DNA from: Paenirhizobium selenitireducens ATCC BAA-1503
GTDB lineage: Bacteria > Pseudomonadota > Alphaproteobacteria > Rhizobiales > Rhizobiaceae
Direction of reading: 5' to 3'
Length of the DNA stretch: 64,000 nucleotides
Assembly: GCF_000518785.1 (NCBI RefSeq)
Contig: NZ_JAEG01000020.1
Coordinates: forward strand, 1 to 64,000
Every line of letters starts with the position of its first letter. Positions within the stretch are counted from its first letter, which is position 1. This document shows, piece after piece, positions 25,047-34,750 of the stretch. The notes beneath the pieces are model-generated. The model saw only the letters and a program-made list of their open reading frames with translations, did not search any database and was not told the DNA's origin. Position numbers and translations under genes: made by a program.

Positions 25047-25502
25047 TCAAGCCTTGGCCTTGTTGGCAGACAAGTCGTGCAACGCTTTCAATTCTTCGAA
25101 GCATTCGCCAAGCGTCCTCTGATTCAGGACGTGGATGACGGCATCTTCCGTTTCATCCGCGAGCCTGTCGAAGAAAACCGAGATGTTCGAGCTCACGAGG
25201 CAGCGCTGGGGGATGCCGCGACGAGCGGAGAACAGCCTCTTGTTGAGCGACGAGACTTTGTAAATCTCGCCAAGCGTTATCTCGTCGGCCGGGCGTGCCA
25301 ATTCCACGCCACCAGACTTGCCCTTTGCAGATTTGACCATGCCCTGCTTCGCAAGGGGAACGAGCATCGTGCGAACCAGCGCCGGATTGGCTCCCAGGCT
25401 GTTCGCCAACTCAGCCGATGTGAGACGCGGCCGGCCTTCTTCCTTCGCAAGCGCAAGGCTGAGAAGAATCTGGAGGTTTGTGGCGAACCTGACGTCGATC
25501 AT
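25047..25502 (-). CDS. Rrf2-family transcriptional regulator (no Fe-S cysteines)
   Basis: This 151-residue Rrf2 protein has an N-terminal winged helix (RFATNLQILLSLALAKEEG, SAELANSLGANPALVRTML, wing GKSGGVELARPADEITLG). It has only one cysteine in the region where IscR/NsrR carry three cluster ligands (GIPQRCLVSS), so it is unlikely to bind an Fe-S cluster. It may sense by thiol oxidation or a ligand, as in YwnA-like members. It converges with the broken nitrilase gene. Confidence 0.9.
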   Translation of the reverse strand: MIDVRFATNLQILLSLALAKEEGRPRLTSAELANSLGANPALVRTMLVPLAKQGMVKSAKGKSGGVELARPADEITLGEIYKVSSLNKRLFSARRGIPQRCLVSSNISVFFDRLADETEDAVIHVLNQRTLGECFEELKALHDLSANKAKA

Positions 25503-25967
25503 GGGCAGATGCTATCGTCCCCGCGGTCATGGCGCAAGAGATATGCAATAATCATTATTTCCGAATGCAAATTGTCGCTCGATGGTCGGACGCGACGCTG
25601 GCCGGGTGAGGCCCTTCGTCATCAAGAGCAGCGGCGCGATGCCCCTTAAGGGCCGGCATATCCTTTTGCCGCCGATGCAACACCGGGAATCAATGCCTCG
25701 ATCTCGGCCCAGTCCCGTCCATGCGGATGGGCCGCCCGGGAACGTTCCTCCCAAGCGGGATAGGCCAAAAAGATAGCCGCATCCAGATTATCGCCGGGGA
25801 TCCCACCCGCCCGGGCAAAAGGCCTGGGATCCCTTATCGTTGGAGCTGTTGCCAGTTGCGCAGCCAAGGCGCCCAGGAATTGTCGGGGCGATCACAGCCC
25901 TGATCGCTTCCAACGCTCCGTGACGACAGCGAGCCCAGGCTGGCAAGACGGATAGCATCGCCCCCGG
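25503..25967. other. Intergenic region with unrecognised coding remnants
   Basis: These 465 bp lie between the Rrf2 gene start and an NTF2-like gene stop. A minus-strand frame at 25646-25867 (containing NLDAAIFLAYPAWEERSRAA) looks protein-like but has no start signal and no family I recognise. It is probably a remnant. Confidence 0.35.
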
Positions 25968-26450
25968 TCACGCACCTGGAAAAGCCATAGGCAGGTCGTG
26001 CACGATGACCTGACGGGCGATGCGCCAGGCGCCGTCCACTCTGCGCAATATCGGGCGATAGTAGCCCGACTCGATGGGCGTAATCGAACCTTGGGCTCCA
26101 CTGGCGCCATCGGGCCATCCTCCAGCCGGGCGCTCCTGTCCGACCGTATTGAAGACGATGAACTGCGCATCGATGGTCGCGTCGTCACCATTGATGGTGA
26201 CGATGTGGTCGCTCGTCGTATGGTGGCTCCAGCCTCGCTCGGGGTGGGGCGCCATCAGACTGCGAACTGCGTCACCGATATTTTCCGCACCGGAAAGTTC
26301 ACCCAGCTTCGTGAGCACCCCGCGGTTGCTGTAGAAGATTTCCACCGTTGCATCCGGCAGGTAAAGGTCCGCCATTGCCCGCGGATCGCGGTTATCGGCC
26401 GCGCGGACGTAACGCGCGAGCACTTCGATTATGTCTGATCTGTCTGTCAT
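25968..26450 (-). CDS. SnoaL-like/NTF2 family protein
   Basis: This 160-residue protein opens with the SnoaL-like pattern IIEVLARYVRAADNRDPRAM followed by LYLPDATVEIFY. It ends with GYYRPILRRVDGAWRIARQ, a typical final strand pair. GGAG precedes the ATG by 9 bp. Polar pocket residues (SHHTTSDHIV) suggest a small-molecule hydrolase, isomerase or dehydratase role. Its nearest same-strand neighbours are an SDR and a quinone-oxidoreductase-like gene 176 bp upstream. Confidence 0.8.
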   Translation of the reverse strand: MTDRSDIIEVLARYVRAADNRDPRAMADLYLPDATVEIFYSNRGVLTKLGELSGAENIGDAVRSLMAPHPERGWSHHTTSDHIVTINGDDATIDAQFIVFNTVGQERPAGGWPDGASGAQGSITPIESGYYRPILRRVDGAWRIARQVIVHDLPMAFPGA

Positions 26451-26626
26451 GCTCGTTCGCTCCGCTTATAATGAAATAGACACTATTACATTAATCCGTA
26501 TCCGCAATAATAAAGATTGCATTATTTGACTGCGCCGCAACGCCGCGTCCGGCATCTCCATTCACAATGTCGCCATTCCATCAAGCGCCAGCAAACGACG
26601 CGCCCGACAATCCAACCGCCTAGACT

Positions 26627-27460
26627 TCATAGCACCTGAAAATCAGTTGAAACGGAGAGCCCGCGCCAGGCTTGGATAATCGCGGCGTCGGAGCGGTGCT
26701 TGGCTTCGATCGCCGCCACGGTATCGCTTCCAAGCGGAAGGCGAACCGGCGGGTCGACTGCGTCGGCGAAATCTACCAATATCTGCGCCAGCCTGTCTGG
26801 ATCGCCCGGCTGGGAATGATTCATCCTCGCAGCCGCCGCGCGGACCGCGCCGGCAGTCTGCGCATAGTCCTCGATGAGGGTCTGGCCCACGCGGAGGGAA
26901 GCGACATCAAGAAAATCGGTCCGGAAATAGCCCGGCTCGATGGCGGTGACATGGATGCCGAGCGGGGCGAGCTCAGCACGAAGCGACTCCGACAGCGCCT
27001 CCACCGCGAATTTGGTTGCGGAATAGATGCCAAAGCCGGGCCCGGCGCGGTAACCGCCGATCGAAGAGAAATTGAAGATCCGTCCCGACCGCTGGCCCCG
27101 CATCACTGGCAGGATGGCGCGGGTGACGGAGAGCAAGCCGAATACGTTGGTACGAAACAGCGCCTCCACCTCTGCCGCCGTGGCCTCCTCCACGGCGGCG
27201 ACCAGCCCGTATCCGGCATTGTTTACGAGCACATCGATGCGGCCGAACCGGTCATAGGCGCTCGCCGCGGCGGTGTTGGCCTGCGCTGCATCGTTTACGT
27301 CGAGTGCAACGGCGAGCAGATTGTCGTGAGGCCCCAATCGCTCGGCGATCGCCTCGGGATCACGGGCCGTAGCGACAACGGCGTCGCCCCTTGCAAGCGC
27401 CTTTTCGGCAATCCGTGCGCCGAACCCACGCGACGCGCCGGTGATGAACCAGGTCTTCAT
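26627..27460 (-). CDS. Short-chain dehydrogenase/reductase
   Basis: This classical SDR of 277 residues has TGASRGFGARIAE as its cofactor motif, NNAGYG, and the catalytic Ser-Tyr-Lys (FSSIGG; GIYSATKFAVEALSE). The length and the GYFRTDFLDV segment match the common alphaproteobacterial oxidoreductase/retinol-dehydrogenase-like SDRs. AAGGAG lies 7 bp before the ATG. It follows the quinone-oxidoreductase-like gene after 42 bp and is probably co-transcribed. Confidence 0.9.
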   Translation of the reverse strand: MKTWFITGASRGFGARIAEKALARGDAVVATARDPEAIAERLGPHDNLLAVALDVNDAAQANTAAASAYDRFGRIDVLVNNAGYGLVAAVEEATAAEVEALFRTNVFGLLSVTRAILPVMRGQRSGRIFNFSSIGGYRAGPGFGIYSATKFAVEALSESLRAELAPLGIHVTAIEPGYFRTDFLDVASLRVGQTLIEDYAQTAGAVRAAAARMNHSQPGDPDRLAQILVDFADAVDPPVRLPLGSDTVAAIEAKHRSDAAIIQAWRGLSVSTDFQVL

Positions 27461-27502
27461 GCTGTTGCTCCTTTGGAGGATGGGGCGCGCCCGGGCGCGG
27501 GT

Positions 27503-28510
27503 TCAGGCCTCGACGATGGAAACAACGATCTTGCCTGCAGCGGTCCGGTCGGTGATCGCGGCATAGGCCTCAGCCACCGTGTCGAACGAGAAGACCTGCG
27601 GATCAAGGTGCGGAACGAGCTTGCCGGCCTCGACCAGTGCAGCAGCGGCCTTGAGGATCTCGCCATGATGGGCACGTCCAATGCCATTGAGAAGCGGCGC
27701 CAGGGTGAAGACGCCCGAATAGGTTCCGGCCTTGAACGAAAGCGGCGCCAGGGCGTGCGTGCCCCAGCCAAGGCAACTCACCACATGGCCGAAGCGCTTG
27801 ACCGCCTGGAACGACGCATCCAGAACGGCGCTGCCGCCGGTATCATAGACCAGATCGAAACCTGCGCCGTCGGTCAGGCGACCGACATAGCCTTCGATCG
27901 ACTCGCTGGCATAATCGACGGGTGTTGCACCCATTGAGCGGATAAAGTCAGCCTTTGCCGCGCTATCGGTCGCAAATACCGTTGCGCCGAAAGCAACACC
28001 GATCTGGACCGCCACATGGCCGACGCCACCGGCACCGCCCTGCACGAGGAGCGTCTGGCCCGGCTGGACTTTGGCGCGATCGACGAGGCCCTCCCAGGCC
28101 GTGATAGTCACGAGCGGCAATGCAGCCGCCTCGCGCATCGTGAGGTTCGCCGGCTTGATCGCCAGCAGGCTCGCGTCGACCGAGGCAAACTCAGCCAGCG
28201 TGCCCTGAATGCCGCCGACACCGCCGGTCATCCCATAGACTTCATCACCGGGATGAAAAGTCGTGACGTCGGCGGCTACCGCCTCCACCACACCGGCCAG
28301 GTCGAGGCCCAGAACGGCCGGCAACGGATGGCGGGCATGGGCTGCCGCGCCCGCTCTGATCTTGGTGTCCAGCGGATTGACGCCGCTGGCATGAATGCGA
28401 ACGAGAACCTCGCCGGAATTGACTGTCGGGCGAGCAATTTCGGTAAGGCGGAAGGGGCCGTCGTTTGTCTCGACGAGTGCGGCCTTCATGCTCTGCATAG
28501 GATTGGTCAC
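27503..28510 (-). CDS. NADPH:quinone oxidoreductase-like MDR protein
   Basis: This 335-residue medium-chain reductase lacks zinc ligands, as in the quinone oxidoreductase/zeta-crystallin branch (MKAALVETNDGPFRLTEIAR, GVNPLDTKIRAG, VQGGAGGVGHVAVQIG). GTG 28510 is the best start because AAGGAG lies 7 bp upstream; ATG codons 12 and 21 bp further in are alternatives. It is divergent from a broken LysR gene that may once have controlled it. Confidence 0.88.
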   Translation of the reverse strand: MTNPMQSMKAALVETNDGPFRLTEIARPTVNSGEVLVRIHASGVNPLDTKIRAGAAAHARHPLPAVLGLDLAGVVEAVAADVTTFHPGDEVYGMTGGVGGIQGTLAEFASVDASLLAIKPANLTMREAAALPLVTITAWEGLVDRAKVQPGQTLLVQGGAGGVGHVAVQIGVAFGATVFATDSAAKADFIRSMGATPVDYASESIEGYVGRLTDGAGFDLVYDTGGSAVLDASFQAVKRFGHVVSCLGWGTHALAPLSFKAGTYSGVFTLAPLLNGIGRAHHGEILKAAAALVEAGKLVPHLDPQVFSFDTVAEAYAAITDRTAAGKIVVSIVEA

Positions 28511-28567
28511 GGCATATCTCCTTGTTGATTGCTCAGATATGAGCCCAACTTGCAGGCATGGTGATGA

Positions 28568-28585
28568 TAAGTATTGCACGATACT
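28568..28585. promoter_or_regulatory. Small inverted repeat in the divergent promoter region
   Basis: AGTAT-TGCACG-ATACT lies between the quinone-oxidoreductase gene and the LysR pseudogene. It fits the T-N11-A shape of LysR operators, so it may be the former operator of the broken regulator. Confidence 0.45.
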
Positions 28586-28611
28586 CCTGCAAAAATGCAT
28601 GGATAACTGTG

Positions 28612-29138
28612 ATGCGCGCTCTTGAATGGAACGATTTGCCCATCTTCCTTGCGATCGCTCGCGAAGGCACGCTCGGAGCGGCGGCTCGTCGTCTGAAGCA
28701 AAGCCAGCCCACCATGGGCCGGCGGCTCCGGACGCTCGAAGAAGCCGTCGGCGTTACTCTGTTCCAGCGGACCAGCGACGGTTTCGTCCTGACCGACGAA
28801 GGGGAGGCAATGCTTGCGCACGCGACCCGAATAGAAGAAGAGGCGCTTTCGATGCAGCGCCAATTGGGCGGTAGCGCCGGCGGTCTCGAAGGTCTGTTGC
28901 GCGTGTCATGTTCCGACTGGTTCGGCGCAACCATGCTCAGCCCGGTATTGCGGAGTTTGCCCAACTCCACCCGAAGGTCACAGTGGAACTGCTGACCGAC
29001 CCGCGTCTCTACAGTCTCGCACGCCGTGAAGCCGATCTCGTCATTGGAAGACTAGCGAGATATTCGCCCTCGCCAACGACAAAAACTGCACGAATCTTGG
29101 CTCCATATGCTTCGTTCGAACCGGACGTCGGCATTTAG
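28612..29138 (+). pseudogene. LysR-family regulator, frameshifted and truncated
   Basis: The winged-helix domain is intact (LEWNDLPIFLAIAREGTLGA, AARRLKQSQPTMGRRLRTLE). At about 28945-28955 the frame shifts, and the effector domain continues as EFAQLHPKVTVELLTDPRLY and SLARREADLVIGRLARY. It ends after about 175 residues against ~300 in the family, running into the 3' end of the next LysR gene on the other strand. It is very probably inactive. Confidence 0.85.
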
Positions 29139-30037
29139 TTCAGCAGCCGGTTTTCTTTCAGACGCGCCGCGGCCATGTCGACGAAGGCCCTGACCTTCGC
29201 GGGCGCGTGCCGCCCCTCCGGATGGAGGATATGGATGGGCAATGGCGGCTCCTCATAATCGCGGAGCACGACTTTCAACTCGCCTGCGAGAAGTGCCGGG
29301 CCGATCTGATAATGCAGAACTCTGGTCAATCCCCAACCTTGACGGGCGGTCGCTATCGCCGCTTCATTCGTGTCGCACTGAAGGGCGGGAGTGATCGTTA
29401 CCCTTTGTTCATCCGCGAAGCGCCATTCCGGCGATGCCCAGGCGCTCGTCGAAGCAGCGATACGGTGATCCTTGAGGTCGAGAGGGGTCGTCGGAACGCC
29501 ATACTGCTCGAAATAGCTGGGCGACCCGCATATGACACGCCGGACAGTACCGACTTTGATGGCGGCAAAGCCTGAATTCGGAAGATGGCCTATGCGAATC
29601 GCCACATCCACTCCTTCTTCAACGATATTCACGGGGCGATCAATAAACAGCGTCCTGGCACGCATCGCCTGATGGGCGTTCAAGAATTCAGTGACGATTG
29701 GTAGCACATACATCTGCCCGAACATCGCAGACGCGGTAATTGCCAATGTGCCGGTTGGGGTGGCGTAGGAGCCGCCTGCTGCGGCTTCTGCTTCCGCGAT
29801 GTCCACCAGTATGCGGCGGCAATCTTCGAAATACCGAGTTCCCGCCTCGGTCAGCTTGACTGATCGGGTCGTGCGAACGAACAGCCGGGCGCCGACAAGA
29901 TCCTCAAGCGCTGCAACGGTGCGCGTCACAACTGGCGCGCTCATATGCATGTGCCGCGCCGTCTCTGCAAAACTCTCCGTCTCAGCAACCTTGACGAAAA
30001 TCCGCATTGCCTGCCATCGATCCAATCGAGCCTCCAA
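29135..30037 (-). CDS. LysR-family transcriptional regulator
   Basis: This complete 300-residue LysR has its HTH at about residues 10-66 (FVKVAETESFAETARHMHMS, then RTVAALEDLVGARLFVRTTR). The effector domain contains RPVNIVEEGVDVAIRIGHLP, the pattern of the CrgA/AaeR-like group. The stop codon overlaps the end of the LysR pseudogene on the opposite strand by 4 bp. The adjacent operon at 30.2-34.5 kb is a candidate target but lies behind its promoter, not across a divergent region. Confidence 0.9.
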   Translation of the reverse strand: MEARLDRWQAMRIFVKVAETESFAETARHMHMSAPVVTRTVAALEDLVGARLFVRTTRSVKLTEAGTRYFEDCRRILVDIAEAEAAAGGSYATPTGTLAITASAMFGQMYVLPIVTEFLNAHQAMRARTLFIDRPVNIVEEGVDVAIRIGHLPNSGFAAIKVGTVRRVICGSPSYFEQYGVPTTPLDLKDHRIAASTSAWASPEWRFADEQRVTITPALQCDTNEAAIATARQGWGLTRVLHYQIGPALLAGELKVVLRDYEEPPLPIHILHPEGRHAPAKVRAFVDMAAARLKENRLLN

Positions 30038-30165
30038 ATCGCAAGTGTCACTCGAACTCTGGCATTATGAACAAACCCGTATCAACCTCTGAAGGAACCT
30101 CACAAGGCTGCTTCAAGAATGCTCGCAATGACATGACCCGGAGGCCAACGGATAAATTAGATGGA

Positions 30166-30474
30166 TCATGGAAGAGATCTATTCTTGTACAATGCGGCTA
30201 TCTCTTCTATTTCCGCGCAGACATGCACGCTGAGACCTGCCCTAACGGCCCGCTCGCGTTGTTCGTCGTTTGGCGCGAGTGCCAAAGCTAATGCCCTTGA
30301 TACCTGGAAGTCAAAGCTTGAGCCGCTTCGTGCCATGTCGACTTCCGCGCCGCTCATTCCGAGCGCCTTGGCATCTTCTTCCTGTTGGCGGGTCAAGAGA
30401 GCATCACCGCCAGCGGCGGTGAGCGCGAGTGCAATCGACAATCGTGCCCGCGCGTCGAGCTTGAAACCTGTCAT
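30166..30474 (-). CDS. Small AhpD/carboxymuconolactone-decarboxylase-like protein
   Basis: This 102-residue helical protein contains ALGMSGAEVDMARSGSSFDF and RAVRAGLSVHVCAEIEEIAA, resembling the non-catalytic half of AhpD-like proteins. The CxxC peroxidase motif is absent. GGGAAG precedes the ATG. It is the last gene of a five-gene minus-strand operon, 29 bp after the DUF1348 gene, and may partner the complete AhpD-like protein encoded at 31038-31586. Confidence 0.6.
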   Translation of the reverse strand: MTGFKLDARARLSIALALTAAGGDALLTRQQEEDAKALGMSGAEVDMARSGSSFDFQVSRALALALAPNDEQRERAVRAGLSVHVCAEIEEIAALYKNRSLP

Positions 30475-30503
30475 GGCGGTACTTCCCGGAAAATGAGCTC
30501 GGC

Positions 30504-30968
30504 CTAGAAGCCGAGCTCGCTAAGGCCCGGATGATCGTCCGGCCGGCGTCCGAGCGGCCAGCGGAACTTGCGGTCCGCTTCCGTGATCGGGTGTTCATTG
30601 ATGCTTGCGTGGCGCGCGCGCATCAGCCCATCTTCGGCGAATTCCCAGTTCTCGTTGCCATAGGCACGAAACCACTGACCGCTGTCGTCGCGGTATTCGT
30701 AGGCATAGCGAACGGCGATACGATTGCCCTGGAAGGCCCAGATCTCTTTGATCAGCCGGTATTCAAGCTCGCGGTTCCATTTGCGCGTGAGGAAGGCTTC
30801 AGCCTCGGCACGACCGCTCAGAAACTCGGCGCGATTACGCCAGCGCGTGTCGGCGGTGTAGGCGAGTGCCACCTTGGCGGGGTCTCGGCTGTTCCAGCCA
30901 TCTTCGGCCAGGCGGACCTTCTCGATGGCGGTCTGTTCATCAAACGGGGGAAGCGGCGGACGGGACAT
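30504..30968 (-). CDS. DUF1348/NTF2-like protein
   Basis: This 154-residue protein matches the DUF1348 pattern throughout ([62 protein letters not shown]). These cone-fold proteins are widespread beside redox genes but have no established reaction. It sits between the two AhpD-like genes. A near-identical-pattern paralog lies at 42163-42633. Confidence 0.88.
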   Translation of the reverse strand: MSRPPLPPFDEQTAIEKVRLAEDGWNSRDPAKVALAYTADTRWRNRAEFLSGRAEAEAFLTRKWNRELEYRLIKEIWAFQGNRIAVRYAYEYRDDSGQWFRAYGNENWEFAEDGLMRARHASINEHPITEADRKFRWPLGRRPDDHPGLSELGF

Positions 30969-31037
30969 GGGATAAATCCTTGTCGACGGAAAAGGGATGG
31001 GAGGGTGGCCGCGGGCAGGCGACCACCCGTCAGTTCG

Positions 31038-31586
31038 TCATGCGGCAAGGCGATCGATGCGGGGGAAATCGATCTCAGTGCCAAGGGCTTCGTTGACGTA
31101 GTTGGTGAAGGTGTTCAGCGCGACATGTGCGATGATCTCGAGCACTTCTGCATCGCTGTAACCGGCGTCCCGTACCTTCTCGACTTCACCGGGCGCAACC
31201 GAGCCGCGAGCATCAACAAGGGCGCGGGCGAATTCAACGGCGGCGGCGGCCTTTGGATCATTCGACGTGCCGCGGCGGTTCGATGCGATCTCACTGTCGT
31301 CGAGCTTGGCGAACTTCGCGCCCGTGTAGGTGTGCGCCGAAAGGCAGTAGTCGCAGCCATTGGCTTCGGCCATGGTCAGCGCGATCCGCTCGCGGGTGGC
31401 CGGAGCCAGCTTGCCCTTACCGAGAGCGCCTTGCAATGCAGTCAGACCGTTCAAAGCGGCCGGGCTGTTCGACACCAGGCGGAAGAAGTTCGGCACGGAG
31501 CCGATCTGCTTCTGAATGGCTTCAAGGATGGGGCGGGACGCTTCCGGTGCATCGTTGATTGTAGCGGGTGTAGGAATGCGCGACAT
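31038..31586 (-). CDS. AhpD-like carboxymuconolactone decarboxylase family peroxidase
   Basis: This 182-residue protein has the AhpD catalytic motif E-x6-C-x-x-C-x3-H (EANGCDYCLSAHT near residue 74), which supports alkylhydroperoxidase or thiol-reductase activity. AGGGAG lies 6 bp before ATG 31586; the longer upstream frame has no homology. It is co-directional with a hybrid flavin/2Fe-2S oxidoreductase that could supply electrons. Together they suggest a peroxide- or electrophile-detoxifying unit. Confidence 0.88.
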   Translation of the reverse strand: MSRIPTPATINDAPEASRPILEAIQKQIGSVPNFFRLVSNSPAALNGLTALQGALGKGKLAPATRERIALTMAEANGCDYCLSAHTYTGAKFAKLDDSEIASNRRGTSNDPKAAAAVEFARALVDARGSVAPGEVEKVRDAGYSDAEVLEIIAHVALNTFTNYVNEALGTEIDFPRIDRLAA

Positions 31587-31714
31587 GTCTATCTCCCTGA
31601 GGTGATTGCGAAAGGCCGTTCCTTTCGTCATGATTAAGATGCTCCGGTATTGCTTGATGATGAACGTCGAAAAAGCGGAAGATACTCTTGCGTCAGAAGC
31701 ATTGATGACAAGCG

Positions 31715-33781
31715 TTAGAGTTCGAGCTGGATCCAGTTTTCCTCGTCGCTCTCCTGTTCGGCAGGGACCGCCAAGCACAGCAGCACTTCGCCGTCGGCGA
31801 TCGCCGCCGTTGGCTCCTTGATGTAGGTCACCGCACCCTTGGTGAGCTTTGTGCGGCATGTTCCGCAACTGCCTTCCCGGCAGCTGAACTCTGGCTCCAG
31901 GCCCCGCGCTTCTGCGAGTTCCAACAGCGTGCCGGACTTGGGTGTCCAGCGCGCTTCCTTCAACGACCCCATGAAAGCGACCGGCACCGGCTTTGTGGAT
32001 GATGGTCGGCGGGCCGGCGCAGCCAGTCCCGCATCGAGCCTCCTCCTCAAGGAGGAGGGACCGAAGGCTTCCGCGTGAATCCGCCCATCTGCGATATTAT
32101 AACCTCGCAACCCGTCATATAATGACTGAGTAAATTGCGGAGGCCCGCACAGATAGAAATCATAGTCGTTGAATGGCAGGCGGCGAGAAAGCAGCGCCAT
32201 ATCGACGTGCCCGATGGCGTCGTAGTCAGCGCCTTCTTCCGCTCCGTTCGCGTCGCTCAGGACCCGGATGAGACTGACGGCGCCCTGCGCCGCATCAACA
32301 AGCTCGGCAATTTCCCTGTCGAACGGCCGCTCCTGCTTGGAACGTGCCGCATGGAAAAGAATGATCGGCCGGATGTGCTGCTTGCGGAGCCCCTCGTAAA
32401 CAATATGGCGCAGCATCGCGAGCATAGGCGTAATCCCCACTCCACCCGCAAGCAGCACCGCCGGCCGGATGGCGCGGGCGTCGATCGTGAAGTCGCCGGC
32501 TGGCGCCCGCGCTTCGATGGTGTCGCCGACGCGAAGGGTGTCGTGGAGATATTGCGACACCGAGCCGCCGCGCTTGACGCTGATGCGGTAGACCCCGTCC
32601 GAGGGAGCGGCTGACAAAGTGTAGGTTCGGATGACAGGCTTGTCTGAGCCTGGGAAGGTCACGCGGATCGGCAGATGCTGTCCAGCAACGTGCGGCAGCA
32701 ACCCTGCCCCGTCGCTCGGCTGCAAATGAAAAGAGCGGATCGAAGTGCTTTCCTCAACGATGTTTGTGACGGTCAGCGCACGCCAACGGGTCGCGAGATC
32801 CGCGGCACGTAGCCGGTTGGCTGCTTGCGTCCAGTCGCCGGTCATCAACGAGTTCGCGGACCAGCCGTCCTCTCGAAAAGTCCAGCGCAGCGCCAACGCA
32901 TTGAGGCGGCGCACGAGCCGGCGGGCCTTGAACGTCCACAGCCGTTCGGCGCCCTGGAAGGCTGCGATCTCCGGCGAGTTCAGAATGACCTGAGCGTCAC
33001 CCGTCATTTGCAGCATGTCGCCACTGGCGTAGTCGATGAAGAGAAGCCCGGCCTTGCCATTCATCAGGATATTTCCGAGCGTAGAAAAGAAGAGGTTTCC
33101 ATCGAAGTCCGGGATCGTAAGCGTCCCGTCGTCGGCAACGCGAACGAAGCCGGCCTTGCCGCCGCGATGGGACACGTCGACCTGGCGTCGGTCGTCGCGA
33201 TCGACATAGGACGCTACAAAAAAAGTGTCTGCCGCCTCGATCATGGAGCGTGCGGCGTGATCCAGTGCAGACAGTTCCTCGACGGTACCGGCAAATGGCT
33301 CGCCTGGATCACGAACGAAGTCGAAGTCACGCAGTTGAATGTAACGCGGGCAGTTTCCGAAGCTTTGGTCGACATCAACCTGGATCCCGTCGGGGGCGGT
33401 CGAAACGATCCCGTTCATGCGATTGCGGCGCCGGGTGTGCATCTCTATGCCGAGAAGGCCAATTGGCCGACCGTACGCCATACCTTCACTTGCTGGGTCG
33501 CTGGCATCCCTTCTCGTCGCGATGCGAAGGACGGTCGGCGACGGAGAGGACATAAAACCGGACCGGCCTTCGAGGAAAGTGGCCCACGCGTCGCCGCGGG
33601 TATCGACACTGCCGAGAACAACAAATGGCAACTGCGCATAGAAGTCGCGATGTTGATTCGGCATGAAATCCCGAACAACGCGCTGGCCGACAGCCGCCAT
33701 GTGTTCAACTACGCCGACCTTTTCCTGAATAAACGTCTCACCCTCGTGCCAGATTGTCAGTTTCTTCAAGATCTCGCTCAT
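31715..33781 (-). CDS. Hybrid oxidoreductase: PNPOx-like domain, FAD/NAD(P) reductase, C-terminal 2Fe-2S ferredoxin
   Basis: This 688-residue three-part protein begins with a PNPOx-like flavin-binding domain (about 30-330: DFMPNQHRDFYAQLPFVVLG, GNILMNGKAGLLFIDY). A ferredoxin-reductase module follows (about 345-590: FAD motif RTYTLSAAP, NAD motif LLAGGVGITPMLAMLRH). The last part is a plant-type ferredoxin (CREGSCGTC plus a later cysteine, VLLCLAVP). Electrons should flow NAD(P)H to FAD to 2Fe-2S and on to an acceptor. It is 60 bp from the GST gene and co-directional with AhpD. The physiological substrate is unknown. Confidence 0.9.
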   Translation of the reverse strand: MSEILKKLTIWHEGETFIQEKVGVVEHMAAVGQRVVRDFMPNQHRDFYAQLPFVVLGSVDTRGDAWATFLEGRSGFMSSPSPTVLRIATRRDASDPASEGMAYGRPIGLLGIEMHTRRRNRMNGIVSTAPDGIQVDVDQSFGNCPRYIQLRDFDFVRDPGEPFAGTVEELSALDHAARSMIEAADTFFVASYVDRDDRRQVDVSHRGGKAGFVRVADDGTLTIPDFDGNLFFSTLGNILMNGKAGLLFIDYASGDMLQMTGDAQVILNSPEIAAFQGAERLWTFKARRLVRRLNALALRWTFREDGWSANSLMTGDWTQAANRLRAADLATRWRALTVTNIVEESTSIRSFHLQPSDGAGLLPHVAGQHLPIRVTFPGSDKPVIRTYTLSAAPSDGVYRISVKRGGSVSQYLHDTLRVGDTIEARAPAGDFTIDARAIRPAVLLAGGVGITPMLAMLRHIVYEGLRKQHIRPIILFHAARSKQERPFDREIAELVDAAQGAVSLIRVLSDANGAEEGADYDAIGHVDMALLSRRLPFNDYDFYLCGPPQFTQSLYDGLRGYNIADGRIHAEAFGPSSLRRRLDAGLAAPARRPSSTKPVPVAFMGSLKEARWTPKSGTLLELAEARGLEPEFSCREGSCGTCRTKLTKGAVTYIKEPTAAIADGEVLLCLAVPAEQESDEENWIQLEL

Positions 33782-33841
33782 TTCCCGACTCCCAAGAACA
33801 GTTGGATCGGGCGCACGCAGCCGCGCGCCCGAATTCGGGCC

Positions 33842-34456
33842 TCAAGCGGCCGCAAGGCCAATCGACGTTTGGTCGAACGGGACGAAACCTGGCAGCGCTT
33901 CGACCCGGCGAAGAAATGCGTTGACGGCAGGATAGTCGGAAAGGTCGACGTTTCCTTCCGGCGCCCGAGCCACGTAGCTGTAGATCGCAACATCCGCTAC
34001 GGTCGGCCGATCACCGGCAAGCCAGTCACGAGCGGCGAGTTGGCTTTCGAGCTTGCTGAGAAGAGCGTGGGCGCGACCGATAACCTCTTCAGGATTATAC
34101 TTGGCACCGAAGATCGTGATCAGACGTGCGGCCGCGGGACCATAGGCGACCTCGCCGGCAGCAACCGACAGCCAGCGCTGAACAGCAGCGGAGCCTTGGG
34201 GGTCTTCGGGGAGCCAATCCACGCGGCCGGCTTTCTTTGCGAGGTAGATCAGGATGGCGTTGGAGTCAGAGACAACGACGCCATCGTCGTCTAGCACCGG
34301 CACCTGCCCGAATGGGTTTAGCTGCAGAAAATCAGGCTTCTTGTGTGCGCCTGCCATCAAATCAACCTCGACCAGTTCGTGGGGCAAGCCAAGCAGCGAA
34401 ACGAACAAGCGGGCTCGGTGTGAGTGACCCGAGAGAGGGTGGTGATAAAGTTTCAT
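33842..34456 (-). CDS. Glutathione S-transferase
   Basis: This 204-residue GST has a thioredoxin-fold N-domain ([20 protein letters not shown], cis-proline FGQVPVL, glutathione gamma-Glu site [10 protein letters not shown]). The all-helical C-domain has the capping motif [18 protein letters not shown] lies 7 bp before ATG 34456; upstream in-frame codons lack homology. It is the first gene of the AhpD/flavin oxidoreductase operon, which points to detoxification of electrophiles or peroxides. Confidence 0.92.
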   Translation of the reverse strand: MKLYHHPLSGHSHRARLFVSLLGLPHELVEVDLMAGAHKKPDFLQLNPFGQVPVLDDDGVVVSDSNAILIYLAKKAGRVDWLPEDPQGSAAVQRWLSVAAGEVAYGPAAARLITIFGAKYNPEEVIGRAHALLSKLESQLAARDWLAGDRPTVADVAIYSYVARAPEGNVDLSDYPAVNAFLRRVEALPGFVPFDQTSIGLAAA

Positions 34457-34750
34457 CGCGCGCTCCTGCGAAATTCTGGATGGGTTCATTCCCGATCCGC
34501 AGTGCGAAGATGCTACAGGTAGTTGATGTCGAGAATGGCCGCGTTTCGCAGTTCATAGTTACAGATGACGCAACAATCGTCGTTGCACGCGAAGGGTCAG
34601 TTGACCTGCATGCAACAGTCTAACCCTCACGGACAAACCAACCGCACCTGGCAAGCGGGACACAGAAACAGGCAAAAATCTAACAGCTTCGTGCAAGCAC
34701 CAAGCCGCGACTGGCGCTATCTCGTGGGCACCCAATCGAAGGAGTGACCA

